DNA from: an uncultured Eubacterium sp.
GTDB taxonomy: Bacteria > Bacillota > Clostridia > Peptostreptococcales > Anaerovoracaceae
Assembly (NCBI GenBank): GCA_902495595.1
Contig: CABUXV010000024.1
Span: forward strand, 1-31,728
DNA length: 31,728 nt
Reading direction: 5' to 3'
In this document: one piece after another, positions 1-8,148 of the stretch
Layout: each line of letters opens with the position of its first letter
How positions within the stretch are numbered: the stretch's first letter is position 1
Position numbers and translations under genes: made by a program
The notes under the pieces: model-generated
Seen by the model: only the letters and a program-made list of their open reading frames with translations
What the model was told of the DNA's origin: nothing
Database searches by the model: none

Positions 1-663
1 ATGGAACCTATTAGATGTACAGACGTACAGATACCGCCAAAAGAATATTACAGGAGACTCAGGAGTATATGCGATAATTACGGTATTGCACTCATATTCG
101 ACGAGATTCCTACTGCATTCGGCAGAACAGGCAAGATGTTCGCCTTTCAGAATTACGATATCGAGCCGGATATTCTGGTCGTAGGCAAAGGTCTCGGAGG
201 AAGCCTCTATCCTATATCGGCAGTGATAGCCAAAGCTGAATTTGATGTATGTCAGGATATATCGCTTGGCCATTATACCCACGAGAAAAGTCCTTTGGGA
301 AGCGCGGTCGGTTTTGCGCTTATAGAATACATCGAAAAGGCGGATATTTTAAGTCATGTAGAAAAACTCAACGCTCTTATGAGGAGGCGTACAGATGAGA
401 TGAAGAAGAAGTTACCTGCAATAGGGGATGTGCGTCTCATAGGAGCGTTGCTTGGAATAGAGCTTGTACGCGATAAAAAAACAAAAGAAAAAGCAGTGGA
501 CGAAGCGGAAAAGATACTTTATTACTGCCTGGAAAACGGATTGAGTTTTAAGATTTCTCAGGGAAATGTACTGACTTTGGCGCCTCCGCTCATAATAACG
601 GAGGAAGAACTTGAAAGAGCTCTGGATATAGTTGAATCGGCAATCTGTAAATACTGCATGTAA
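1..663 (+). CDS. Class III aminotransferase, C-terminal half (5'-partial)
   Basis: PLP-dependent class III (ornithine/GABA-type) aminotransferase, with the front of the gene outside the window. Visible are the PLP-ring aspartate in LIFDEIPTAFGRTG (about residue 34) and the Schiff-base lysine in VVGKGLGG (about residue 63), followed by GHYTHEKSPLGSA. In this family the lysine sits near residue 250-280 of a 420-450-residue protein, so about 200 residues are missing and the ATG at base 1 is probably internal. The substrate cannot be told. It might be a GABA/ornithine-like enzyme or the related (R)-1-hydroxy-2-aminoethylphosphonate ammonia-lyase group. It is distinct from the bioA that begins at the other end of the window. 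A strong hairpin follows the stop codon. Confidence 0.85.
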   Translation: MEPIRCTDVQIPPKEYYRRLRSICDNYGIALIFDEIPTAFGRTGKMFAFQNYDIEPDILVVGKGLGGSLYPISAVIAKAEFDVCQDISLGHYTHEKSPLGSAVGFALIEYIEKADILSHVEKLNALMRRRTDEMKKKLPAIGDVRLIGALLGIELVRDKKTKEKAVDEAEKILYYCLENGLSFKISQGNVLTLAPPLIITEEELERALDIVESAICKYCM

Positions 664-698
664 AAGTCCTATCTTCTTTTTATAAAATAATGTAAGGC

Positions 699-731
699 AA
701 AATTCCGCCGGATAAGCTTCGGCGGAATTTT
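699..731 (+). terminator. Rho-independent terminator after the aminotransferase
   Basis: Perfect 12-bp inverted repeat (AAAATTCCGCCG at 699-710 and its complement at 720-731) around a 9-nt loop. The stem ends in A/T runs, so it could work in either direction. It separates the aminotransferase from the next gene cluster. Confidence 0.85.
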
Positions 732-825
732 GTTGTTTGTCTGGAAGATGACATATATATGTGGTACAATGCGTATGTAAATAAGGTATATTGGAGAATA
801 ATTTATTTATGATAAGAGGTAAGAG

Positions 826-1692
826 ATGAAAGCATTAAAAGTAATTGCTGCCATTATAATATCCGTACTGCTGCTGGCAGGAGAAAGCGCGGTAATGGGA
901 ATGTTTTCTGTGGACAGGGCTGTATCGGAAAAGACTATAAACGATACCATAAAAGAAACAGGAATAGTTGATGAACTGGTAGATGAAGTCCTTGCACAGA
1001 GTACGGTAAATATGGGAGGCAAATATGGCGAGGCTGTGAAAGAGGCCATGAGAACCGATTCCATGAGAAGCTTTTTCTCGGCATATATGACGTCTGTTTT
1101 AAGAAGCAGCGTATACGGTAATCAATATGAGGAAATCGGTGAGGATGATTTAACGAAAGCTTTTTCTTCAGCTATGGATGAAGTTGGAGATTCGGGAAAG
1201 GTAAATTTATCTTCAACGGAAGAAGAACTTATAAGGCAGGCAATGATGAAGGAGATTCCGGATCTTACGGATGATCTGAATAAACTGATTGCTCAGTATG
1301 ATACCACAAACAGCGGTTTGGCTCAGGATATGGCGTCTTCCGGTGATGTTCAGAAGCTGATGATGGGAACGGGAATAAGGATAATTGCGCTTATAATAAG
1401 CTTGGGTCTGTGTGCAGCATTGATAGGATTGTTCTGGAGAAGCAGAGCGGGATTCATATGGTGCGCAGTTGTTACTGCAATAGTATCGGTAATATTCCTT
1501 GCTCTTACCAATATAGGCGGAGAAAGTGTCGCAGGCCTTTACTCTGCATCGGCTTCGGAGCAGTTTGTGCTGGTACTGCTTTCCCACGGATTTAAAAGCA
1601 GCGCTGTGGCAGGATTTATCGCTGCACTGATATTTGCCGTTGTTTATGTAATACTGAGGCTGACAAACAGAAACAGGAGGAGAGAAATATGA
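826..1692 (+). CDS. Multi-pass membrane protein of unknown function
   Basis: No family recognised. The protein has 288 residues: an N-terminal hydrophobic segment (about 4-25, signal anchor or uncleaved signal), then a long hydrophilic, probably extracellular, part (about 30-180) rich in acidic and Ser/Thr residues. Three hydrophobic segments follow near residues 186-207, 211-231 and 255-281, with a basic C-terminus (RNRRREI), which places the tail in the cytoplasm by the positive-inside rule. It overlaps the HD-domain gene by 4 bases (ATGA), so the two are probably co-translated. The ribosome site is a weak AAGAGG just before the ATG. The role is unknown; a sensory or envelope-associated role is possible but not shown. 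Confidence 0.8.
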   Translation: MKALKVIAAIIISVLLLAGESAVMGMFSVDRAVSEKTINDTIKETGIVDELVDEVLAQSTVNMGGKYGEAVKEAMRTDSMRSFFSAYMTSVLRSSVYGNQYEEIGEDDLTKAFSSAMDEVGDSGKVNLSSTEEELIRQAMMKEIPDLTDDLNKLIAQYDTTNSGLAQDMASSGDVQKLMMGTGIRIIALIISLGLCAALIGLFWRSRAGFIWCAVVTAIVSVIFLALTNIGGESVAGLYSASASEQFVLVLLSHGFKSSAVAGFIAALIFAVVYVILRLTNRNRRREI

Positions 1693-2180
1693 AAAAGATA
1701 TTGAGATTGCAGAGCGCCCTTTTAAAGGAAATAGATAAGTATGAAAAACTGGTTCCCAAAAGGTCGCATTTTATAGACTGGGAGAGAGTTCATATAACAA
1801 GCTGCGCTAAAATAGGATATATGCTTGCGGAACAGAGAGGTGTGGATCCTATTCTTGCTGCGGCAGCGTGCGCTGTTCACGATTACGGAAGAATAATAAC
1901 GGGAAAGCAGGAGGGTCATGCTGAAGCAGGATATGAACCGGTTCAGGAATTTTTAAGAGGCACGGAGCTATTTGATGAAGATGAGATACAGCAGATAGCC
2001 GTAGCTGTTAAAAATCACAGCAAAAAAGGTGAAGTAGGCTCTCCTCTTGAGGAAATCGTAAAGGATGCAGATGTACTTGATTTTTATCAGTACGGTTACG
2101 ATGTGGCAAGAAAGGAACAGCAGGACAGACTTGAAACGCTGCTTGGCCATAAGGTTTCGGGACTTAAATTTTCCGAATAG
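1689..2180 (+). CDS. HD-domain metal-dependent phosphohydrolase
   Basis: Small (163 aa) single-domain HD-superfamily protein. The metal ligands are visible in order: H35 (ERVHITS), H64-D65 in AVHDYGR, H77 in EGHAEAG, H110 in VKNHSKK and D126 in VKDADVLD. HD proteins hydrolyse phosphoesters such as nucleotides or small phosphorylated metabolites; the substrate cannot be inferred here. It starts inside the end of the upstream membrane-protein gene (ATGA overlap) behind an excellent AGGAGGAG ribosome site. This supports the start and suggests a functional link with the membrane protein. Confidence 0.85.
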   Translation: MKKILRLQSALLKEIDKYEKLVPKRSHFIDWERVHITSCAKIGYMLAEQRGVDPILAAAACAVHDYGRIITGKQEGHAEAGYEPVQEFLRGTELFDEDEIQQIAVAVKNHSKKGEVGSPLEEIVKDADVLDFYQYGYDVARKEQQDRLETLLGHKVSGLKFSE

Positions 2181-2214
2181 AGGAAAACACACAGTTTGAA
2201 AATATTAGCTACAC

Positions 2215-2226
2215 GGAAAACACACA
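2215..2226 (+). repeat. Second copy of a 12-bp direct repeat (first copy 2182-2193)
   Basis: GGAAAACACACA occurs at 2182-2193 and again at 2215-2226, 33 bp apart, in the short gap before the acidic-tail membrane gene. It is the only notable signal in this 96-bp spacer. It may be a regulatory half-site pair or a chance duplication. Confidence 0.4.
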
Positions 2227-2276
2227 ATTCCGGTAGATAATAAGATGAAATAATTTTTTATAAGCGAGGTATTTTA

Positions 2277-2804
2277 ATGAGTACAGGAAAAGATTCGGCG
2301 AAAGTCAAAATGTCAAAGCTGGTATTGTTGTTTTACATTTTTGCTGCTTTGATGGGAGTTATGTTTATTTACATGTTCATAGCAGGTGTAATGTATATCA
2401 ATAATTATACGGCGTCCTACGGCATGAGTTTTACAGATATGTGGGCGGATGCAGTACAGTATATACTGAGCAGTTCTGTTAGCTACCTTGTATTTGCTCT
2501 GGTACTTTTAGGTATAGGAAAAGTGCTCGATACGGTGCAGAGAGGAATAATGGCAAAGGCTGATGAAAGCATACAGTTAAAGGAAGAGCTGATAATCGAA
2601 AACAAGGACAGTGAAAGTGTCCGCCAGGCAGTAGAAGAAGCGGAAAAGATTGTCGAAGAAGTCATGGAAGCTGAAGCAGATGCAGAAGAGGCTGAAAAGG
2701 AAACTGAACAGACAGAGAATTCCGGTGAAGATTCATCAGATGAAGATGAAGAACAGACTGAAGAAGCCGGCGAAGATGAAAATGATAAAAAGGAAAGCAA
2801 ATAA
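2277..2804 (+). CDS. Two-TM membrane protein with long acidic C-terminal tail
   Basis: Unrecognised 175-residue protein. Two hydrophobic segments (about 14-38 and 62-84) are followed by a charged tail from about residue 95 to the end. The tail is dominated by Glu/Asp with some Lys and has a likely coiled-coil stretch (ESVRQAVEEAEKIVEEVMEA). The composition points to a cytoplasmic, possibly disordered or multimerising tail. A GAGGT ribosome site lies 6 bases before the ATG. It lies 96 bp downstream of the HD gene on the same strand and may belong to the same transcription unit, which ends at the hairpin at 2851-2882. Confidence 0.75.
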   Translation: MSTGKDSAKVKMSKLVLLFYIFAALMGVMFIYMFIAGVMYINNYTASYGMSFTDMWADAVQYILSSSVSYLVFALVLLGIGKVLDTVQRGIMAKADESIQLKEELIIENKDSESVRQAVEEAEKIVEEVMEAEADAEEAEKETEQTENSGEDSSDEDEEQTEEAGEDENDKKESK

Positions 2805-2850
2805 AAATCTATGAAAGTGATTGAATAGAATTTTTAAAAAAAGAAAAAAT

Positions 2851-2882
2851 AACAGCAGACATAGCTTTTGACGTCTGCTGTT
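2851..2882 (+). terminator. Bidirectional terminator between convergent genes
   Basis: AACAGCAGAC (2851-2860) pairs perfectly with 2873-2882 around a 12-nt loop. A long A-rich run precedes it and a T-rich run follows it, so it has a U-tract in both directions. It sits between the acidic-tail protein (+) and the VOC protein (-). Confidence 0.85.
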
Positions 2883-2890
2883 TTTCTTTT

Positions 2891-3256
2891 TTAGTGGGAT
2901 GATGGAACGATTTCCATCCAGTATCCATCGGGGTCGCTGATAAAATATATCCCCATATCGGGATTTTCAAAACAGATACAGCCCATGGATTTGTGATGCT
3001 TGTAGGCAGCATCGTAATCGTCGACTTTAAAGCCTACATGTATTTCGTTATCGCCCAGGTCGTAAGGTTCTGTTCTGGCAGTGTACTGGGTGAGTTCGAG
3101 AGTGTGACCTGTCGTATTGTTTCCTATCCAGACTATTACGAAGCCTTCTCCTTCTTTTCGCTTTATTTCAGTAAGACCAAGCGCTTTTTCGTAAAATTCA
3201 AGTGATTTGTCAATGTCAAAGACTGTTATACAGCTGTGATACATTTCAAATTTCAT
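2891..3256 (-). CDS. VOC-superfamily protein, glyoxalase I-like metalloenzyme
   Basis: Small (121 aa) vicinal-oxygen-chelate protein resembling lactoylglutathione lyase (GloA). All four metal-ligand positions of glyoxalase I are present: H7 (MYHSC), E54 (HTLELTQ), H73 (EIHVGF) and E115 (GYWMEIV). The closing DPDGYWMEIV is the family's typical C-terminal strand. The start chosen is the ATG at 3256, because AAAGGAG lies 9 bases upstream; the longer frame to 3286 lacks a ribosome site. Function is probably methylglyoxal or related thiohemiacetal isomerisation, or another VOC reaction. Identity as true GloA is not certain because many VOC paralogs look alike. It appears to be transcribed alone from the promoter at 3276-3305. 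Confidence 0.85.
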   Translation of the reverse strand: MKFEMYHSCITVFDIDKSLEFYEKALGLTEIKRKEGEGFVIVWIGNNTTGHTLELTQYTARTEPYDLGDNEIHVGFKVDDYDAAYKHHKSMGCICFENPDMGIYFISDPDGYWMEIVPSSH

Positions 3257-3275
3257 AGTCGGTTTCTCCTTTCGC

Positions 3276-3305
3276 ATTATAGTCAAGTTTTTTTATTTTC
3301 GCCAA
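3276..3305 (-). promoter_or_regulatory. Promoter of the VOC gene
   Basis: On the minus strand TTGGCG (3300-3305) is followed after 18 bp by a perfect TATAAT (3276-3281), just upstream of the VOC ribosome site. Confidence 0.55.
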
Positions 3306-3327
3306 CATACCATATTATAACACGGGT

Positions 3328-3750
3328 ATGCCTGTAAATATTATAAATAATAATATTATGGGAATTTTAATTTTTATTACGGGAGCAGCAGGATACTCCA
3401 CAATAGAATATATGTTCAGAGGATATACTCACTGGTCGATGGCTCTTACAGGCGGTGCGTGTCTCTTGACGTTTTACTATTATGTCAGCGAATATAAAGA
3501 GACTCCTACTTTGGCTAAAGCCGCGGTAGGAGCCTGTATAATTACTATTTTTGAATTTTTTGTAGGCATCATAGTAAACTTGTTTTACGGCTGGCACGTT
3601 TGGGATTATTCCGGTGAGCCGGGAAATATCCTGGGACAAATATGCCCGGAATATTCTCTGTTCTGGTTTCTCATATGCCTGGCGATTCTGGTTATTTCCA
3701 ACAATCTGTATTCGTTATACCGAGCTTTTCGGCATGGAATACAGGATTGA
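3328..3750 (+). CDS. CmpB-like (putative ABC-transporter type IV, PF06541-like) membrane protein
   Basis: 140-residue integral membrane protein with about four hydrophobic segments. The segment WDYSGEPGNILGQICPEYSL closely resembles the hallmark W-D-Y-S...G-Q-I-C...S-L-F-W block of the family annotated as putative ABC-transporter type IV/CmpB. The biochemical role of that family is not established. No convincing ribosome site is seen before the ATG at 3328; an in-frame ATG at 3358 is an alternative start. The last 59 bases overlap the end of the AGCS symporter on the opposite strand. Confidence 0.7.
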   Translation: MPVNIINNNIMGILIFITGAAGYSTIEYMFRGYTHWSMALTGGACLLTFYYYVSEYKETPTLAKAAVGACIITIFEFFVGIIVNLFYGWHVWDYSGEPGNILGQICPEYSLFWFLICLAILVISNNLYSLYRAFRHGIQD

Positions 3751-5104
3751 GTCCCCGAGCTTTCTGCTCCTGATAATCTTTAAGAACTTTTATGGCAATA
3801 CCGCCGAGAAGAAGTATGGATATGATGTTTACAGTAGCCATGCCTCCCATTATAACATCGGCGAGGTTCCATGCCAAAGTCAGGTCTAACTGTGCGCCGG
3901 TAAATATCATCAGTATAGCTAAAATCCTGAAAACAAACATAAAGAATTTATTTTTGCTTATGAATTTTATATTTGCTTCAGCATAGAAATAATTTCCTAT
4001 CAGTGATGTGAAAGCAAACAGGCAGATTCCCAAAGTTACTAGATGTATTCCTGTTTCCCCGAAGACCGATGCGACGGACTGCTGAACAAGAGGTATGCCG
4101 TTGAGTTCTCCGCCCACTTCGTATTGTCCTGTAAGAAGAACGATAAACGCAGTGGTGGAGCAAATGAGCATTGTATCTATAAATACTGAAAGCACCTGTA
4201 CAAGACCTTGTTTTGCAGGATGGGATACATCTGCGGAAGCCGCAGCATTGGGAGCGGACCCCATACCTGCCTCATTGGAAAACAAACCTCTTTTGATTCC
4301 CAATACCATGCAGGAACCGGCAAATCCTCCGAATATACTCTCAAAGTCGAAAGCTTCTTGAACCACTATGGACATAGCGGCAGGAAGCTGGTCTATATTT
4401 TTTATAAATATGAATATACCTATGAAAATATATATGGCAGCCATAATAGGAACGAGAGTTGAGGATACAATTCCTATTTTGTTTCCGCCGGCGAAGAACA
4501 GGAATCCTGCTCCTATTGCCAGTATTATTCCTATAATCATAGGGACTGCCGATTCGCTGAAATTAGGTACATAGTATTCAAAAGCCGAAGAGATGTTAAA
4601 GGACTGAAGTCCGTTAAAGCCAAAAGCAAAAGTCAGTATGAGAAGAACCGCAAACAATATGCCCAGCCATCTTTGACCTAAAGCGCGTTCGATGTAGTAT
4701 GCGGGACCGCCGATAAAACCTTTTCCGTCCTTTTTTTTGTAAACCTGCGCCAGCGTACTTTCTATAAACGCAGATGCGCCTCCGATTATACACATTATCC
4801 ACATCCATAAAAGCGCTCCCGGACCTCCGAGAACTATAGCGGTAGATACGCCGGCAATATTTCCCGTGCCTACTCTTGAAGCAGTTGCTATCATAAGAGC
4901 GTGAAAGGATGACATGCCTCCCTCTGTATGGCTTTTTTCGGTGATGACCTTACAAGCCTCCGGAAAGAGCCTTATCTGTACGAATTTTGTTCTCACAGTA
5001 AAATAAAGTCCGGCTACGATTAAAAGGATAATCAAAAATTTACTATAAAGAAAGTCGTTGCAGACAGTAAGAATTTCGTTAAAACCTGTTGTAAACTTTT
5101 CCAT
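3692..5104 (-). CDS. Alanine/glycine:cation (Na+ or H+) symporter, AGCS family
   Basis: 470-residue AGCS-family amino-acid:cation symporter, normal length, with about 10-11 hydrophobic segments. Family landmarks in order: the N-terminal LYFTVRTKFVQIRLFPE, then ASRVGTGNIAGVSTAIVLGGPGA, the FIGGPAYYIERALG signature, and GLFSNEAGMGSAPNAAASA. These are the sites that shape the substrate and sodium pocket in characterised members. The protein would import alanine or glycine with Na+. The start at 5104 is backed by GGGG about 9 bases upstream. The 3' end overlaps the CmpB-like gene tail to tail by 59 bp. The gene stands alone and diverges from the phosphohexomutase gene. Confidence 0.93.
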   Translation of the reverse strand: MEKFTTGFNEILTVCNDFLYSKFLIILLIVAGLYFTVRTKFVQIRLFPEACKVITEKSHTEGGMSSFHALMIATASRVGTGNIAGVSTAIVLGGPGALLWMWIMCIIGGASAFIESTLAQVYKKKDGKGFIGGPAYYIERALGQRWLGILFAVLLILTFAFGFNGLQSFNISSAFEYYVPNFSESAVPMIIGIILAIGAGFLFFAGGNKIGIVSSTLVPIMAAIYIFIGIFIFIKNIDQLPAAMSIVVQEAFDFESIFGGFAGSCMVLGIKRGLFSNEAGMGSAPNAAASADVSHPAKQGLVQVLSVFIDTMLICSTTAFIVLLTGQYEVGGELNGIPLVQQSVASVFGETGIHLVTLGICLFAFTSLIGNYFYAEANIKFISKNKFFMFVFRILAILMIFTGAQLDLTLAWNLADVIMGGMATVNIISILLLGGIAIKVLKDYQEQKARGLNPVFHAEKLGITNTDCWK

Positions 5105-5276
5105 AAAAATTTCCCCATTCCAAATATAAATAATTGCAAAGAATTCCTTTTATCTCAAGTCTCCTTGTCTTATAATAAAGAGACAGAAACAACGTAATTC
5201 TATCACTAAAAATGTTAAAAATCAAACAATATTTGCATGTTTTGCAGAGTATTGTAATATTACGGAGAATTTGAAT

Positions 5277-6833
5277 ATGAAAGATTATAAAAAGCTTCAA
5301 AACGGAAGCGATATCCGGGGAATTGCAGTAGAGGGAGTATCAGAAGAGAAGGTTAATCTTACTCCAAAAGAGGCGTTTCATATTGCGGCAGGATTTGCAA
5401 AGTGGCTCAGGGAAGATAAAGGCATTGATGATAGATGTGGTAACTCTTCATCAGGAAAAGAACTCACTGTAGCTGTAGGACGTGACCCGAGAATATCCGG
5501 ACCTGATTTGCTGTCAGGTCTTATGAAGGGGTTTGCAGCAAAGGGAATAAAGGTGTATGAATGCGGTCTTGCTTCCACCCCTGCAATGTTTATGTCAACT
5601 GTATTTAAAGAATTTGAATGTGACGGCGCCGTAATGATAACGGCGAGCCATCTGCCTTTTAACAGGAATGGATTTAAGTTCTTTACAGGAAAGGGCGGAC
5701 TGAATAAAAATGATATAGGCCTTATTTTAGAATACGCAAATAGCTGTGAAAAAAATAACGATAAATTGCGGGAAGAAATTGACTCAAAAGAAAGGAAAAT
5801 CTCTTTAGAAAAAGCGTGCAAAGCAGATTTGATGACGGTTTACTGCGCCCATCTCAGAAAAATAATAAAAGACGGAGCGGATATGGGCGATAAACCTCTT
5901 GAAGGAATGAAGATAGTCGTAGATGCTGGAAACGGCGGCGGCGGATTCTTCGCAGAAAGGGTATTGGCGCCTCTTGGAGCAGATGTATCCGCAAGCCAGT
6001 TTCTTAAGCCTGATGGGATGTTTCCCAATCATGCGCCCAATCCGGAAAATAAAGAGGCAATGAAAGCCATATCAGAGCAGGTTACAGCATCAGGCGCAGA
6101 TTTCGGAATAATATTCGATACTGATGTGGACAGGTCCGCGGCTGTTGATGAGATGGGCAATGAAATTGCAAGAAACGGCATAGTTGCCATGGCGGCTTCA
6201 CTGGTGGCAGAGACCGGAGCAGGAAGCACAGTGGTGACGGACAGCATTACAAGTACGCAGCTTACGGAGTTTATAGAAAACGAGCTGGGTCTTGTGCACC
6301 TTAGATTTAAGAGAGGATATAAAAATGTAATAAACAAAGCTCAGGAACTGAACGAGCAGGGGACAGACTGCAGGCTGGCAATAGAGACTTCAGGTCATGC
6401 GGCTCTTAAAGAAAATTACTTTTTAGATGACGGCGCATACCTTGCAACTAAGATAGTAGTAAAGGCAGCCCGTCTTAAAAGAGAGGGCAAAGCATTATCA
6501 AAGGTTTTGGAAAAGCTTAAAGAACCTGCAGATGAACTGGAAGTGAGAATACCCATAACCTGCGATGATTTTTCCTCTTATGCAGATAGAGTTCTTGAAG
6601 AACTTGAAGCTTATGCAGCAGAAGAAGAGGAGCTTTCTCTGGCGGTACCTAATTATGAAGGTGTAAGAATAAACTTTCCTGATGGATGGTGCCTTTTAAG
6701 AAAATCACTGCATGATCCCATTATGCCTATGAATATGGCTTCTGATTCAGTAAACGGATGCATGGCAATAAAGGAAAAGATGAGATTATTTTTGGAAAAG
6801 TACAGCGAACTTGATATAGAAGGTAGATTGTGA
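5277..6833 (+). CDS. Phosphomannomutase/phosphoglucomutase (alpha-D-phosphohexomutase)
   Basis: Cytosolic alpha-D-phosphohexomutase of 518 residues, interconverting hexose 1- and 6-phosphates for glycan or glycogen precursors. Seen in order: the sugar-binding N-domain with GRDPRISG, the phosphoserine loop MITASHLPFNRNG (Ser about 124), the Mg-binding loop FDTDVDRS (Asp 281/283/285), ETSGHAALKENYFLDDGA, and a C-terminal phosphate-binding LRKSLHDP. ATG 5277 is chosen because GGAG lies 9 bases before it; the TTG at 5271 would be only 3 bases from that site. Whether it prefers mannose or glucose phosphate cannot be told. Its stop overlaps the ATG of the next gene (TGATG), so the two are probably co-translated. 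Confidence 0.92.
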   Translation: MKDYKKLQNGSDIRGIAVEGVSEEKVNLTPKEAFHIAAGFAKWLREDKGIDDRCGNSSSGKELTVAVGRDPRISGPDLLSGLMKGFAAKGIKVYECGLASTPAMFMSTVFKEFECDGAVMITASHLPFNRNGFKFFTGKGGLNKNDIGLILEYANSCEKNNDKLREEIDSKERKISLEKACKADLMTVYCAHLRKIIKDGADMGDKPLEGMKIVVDAGNGGGGFFAERVLAPLGADVSASQFLKPDGMFPNHAPNPENKEAMKAISEQVTASGADFGIIFDTDVDRSAAVDEMGNEIARNGIVAMAASLVAETGAGSTVVTDSITSTQLTEFIENELGLVHLRFKRGYKNVINKAQELNEQGTDCRLAIETSGHAALKENYFLDDGAYLATKIVVKAARLKREGKALSKVLEKLKEPADELEVRIPITCDDFSSYADRVLEELEAYAAEEEELSLAVPNYEGVRINFPDGWCLLRKSLHDPIMPMNMASDSVNGCMAIKEKMRLFLEKYSELDIEGRL

Positions 6834-7681
6834 TGAAAGTATTCGGAGAACACTTTGTAACATGCGGTCAGATGAAGATACTGGAAAAGAGAGCCGATGA
6901 AAGAGGTCTTTCCTATTATCAGATGATGGAAAATGCAGGTACAGCGGCGGCGCGGATAATAATGGAAACCGTAAGCTACAGAAAAGCTTTGAAACCGGAA
7001 CGAAATTATATAACAAACGCTGCTTTGGATTGGCCGGCAAAGGATGTTAAGCAGATGGACAGTTATGAGGATTCTGTCAGAATTGCTGAGAAAGGCGCTA
7101 ATATTGAGACGGGTTCAGAGTCAGATAAAAAGTCCAGAGTTCTTGTCTTCTGCGGAAAAGGAAACAACGGAGGGGATGGTTTTGTTTCGGCAAGACTTTT
7201 GAAAAACAGCGGCTGGGATGTGGATGTAGTTTTAGCCGACGGCGGTCCCAGGACAAGGGACAGCATAAGAAACTTCGATATTCTAAAGTCAATGGATATA
7301 AATATAATAGATATGAATGTAGATGACAGGGCTCTCATGGATGCAAATATAATACATGACGTTATAATAGATGCGGTATACGGGACGGGATTTCACGGTA
7401 ATATAGCAAACGGCGGATTAAAATGTACTGCATATATCAACAGGAAGCATGATAATACATTGGTGTTTGCCCTTGATATCCCATCAGGACTGGGCGGTGA
7501 CCTTATAGAGGCTGACGGAATTGATAAAAACAGCGTGAAAGCTGATTATACCATTGCTTTTCATGCAAAGAAACCTGTACATTTACAGAAGTTTTCAGAA
7601 GAATACTGCGGCAAAGTTATCGTTGCCGATATAGGTATTGATGAAGAGAAATTAATGGATGTCGACAATCTGCTTGATTGA
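6833..7681 (+). CDS. nnrE: NAD(P)H-hydrate epimerase (YjeF N-terminal domain)
   Basis: Repairs damaged NAD(P)H by epimerising the hydrate. The YjeF_N domain is complete: YYQMMENAGTAAARI near the N-terminus, GKGNNGGDGFVSARLL (108-123), DAVYGTGFHG (180-189), ALDIPSGL (213-220) and the closing KADYTIAFHAKKP. The usual fused C-terminal ADP-dependent dehydratase (NnrD) domain is absent. Residues about 50-101, between the first helix and the Rossmann strand RVLVFCGKG, form an extra ~45-50-residue hydrophilic stretch unusual for the family. Start: ATG 6833 (TGATG coupling to the mutase) is preferred over GTG 6830. Confidence 0.88.
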   Translation: MKVFGEHFVTCGQMKILEKRADERGLSYYQMMENAGTAAARIIMETVSYRKALKPERNYITNAALDWPAKDVKQMDSYEDSVRIAEKGANIETGSESDKKSRVLVFCGKGNNGGDGFVSARLLKNSGWDVDVVLADGGPRTRDSIRNFDILKSMDINIIDMNVDDRALMDANIIHDVIIDAVYGTGFHGNIANGGLKCTAYINRKHDNTLVFALDIPSGLGGDLIEADGIDKNSVKADYTIAFHAKKPVHLQKFSEEYCGKVIVADIGIDEEKLMDVDNLLD

Positions 7682-7723
7682 CATTTCTGGCGGCTTCGGC
7701 TGAAAAGATCTTAAAAGCATCGA

Positions 7724-8146
7724 TTATCTTTCTTCTTTCTCTCTGCGCTTTATCTCTTTCCATAAAGAGAGACTTTCTTCCGGTGAGTCGGCTTTGGCAT
7801 CCCCGAATACATGGGGGTGCCTGCGTATCATCTTTTCGGAAACTCCCTGTATGACGTCTTCCATTGTAAAACGGTTTTGTTCAGAAGCAATTTGAGCGTG
7901 CATAACAACTTGCAGAAGAACATCTCCCAGTTCTTCGCAAAGGTTCTCATCGTCTTTATTGTCTATAGCTTCAATGACTTCGTCTGATTCTTCAATCAGG
8001 CATTTTTTTAAAGATTCGTGGGTTTGCTTTATATCCCAGGGACATCCTCCGGGAGCTCTCAGCTGAGCTATTATTTCTTTGAAATCATCGAAGTCATATT
8101 TGCGGTTTTTATCATCGCAGTTGAATTTTTTCTTGTTGTCTTTCAT
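7724..8146 (-). CDS. mazG: MazG-family nucleotide pyrophosphohydrolase, single domain
   Basis: 140-residue single-domain MazG, which hydrolyses (d)NTPs to NMP and pyrophosphate. Seen are the substrate loop LRAPGGCPWDIKQTHESLKKCLIEE, the metal-binding ESDEVIEAI (EExxE-type) and CEELGDVLLQVVMHA (ExxD-type), then RRHPHVFGD and SLWKEIKRREKEE. E. coli MazG has two such domains (about 260 aa); this one keeps only one, as in several Firmicutes. The charged first 17 residues are an extra. It starts 2 bases after the stop of the DMT transporter with AAGGA upstream, so it is the second gene of a two-gene minus-strand operon. Confidence 0.92.
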   Translation of the reverse strand: MKDNKKKFNCDDKNRKYDFDDFKEIIAQLRAPGGCPWDIKQTHESLKKCLIEESDEVIEAIDNKDDENLCEELGDVLLQVVMHAQIASEQNRFTMEDVIQGVSEKMIRRHPHVFGDAKADSPEESLSLWKEIKRREKEER

Positions 8147-8148
8147 TG

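Noticed and set aside
1..663. The first gene as a complete short aminotransferase
   Set aside because: The PLP lysine is at residue 63 instead of about 260, so the N-terminal half must lie upstream of the window.
826..1064. Minus-strand open frame at 807-1064 and similar antisense frames throughout
   Set aside because: Shadows of strongly supported genes: no ribosome sites, low-complexity Ser/Leu/Phe composition, no family motif.
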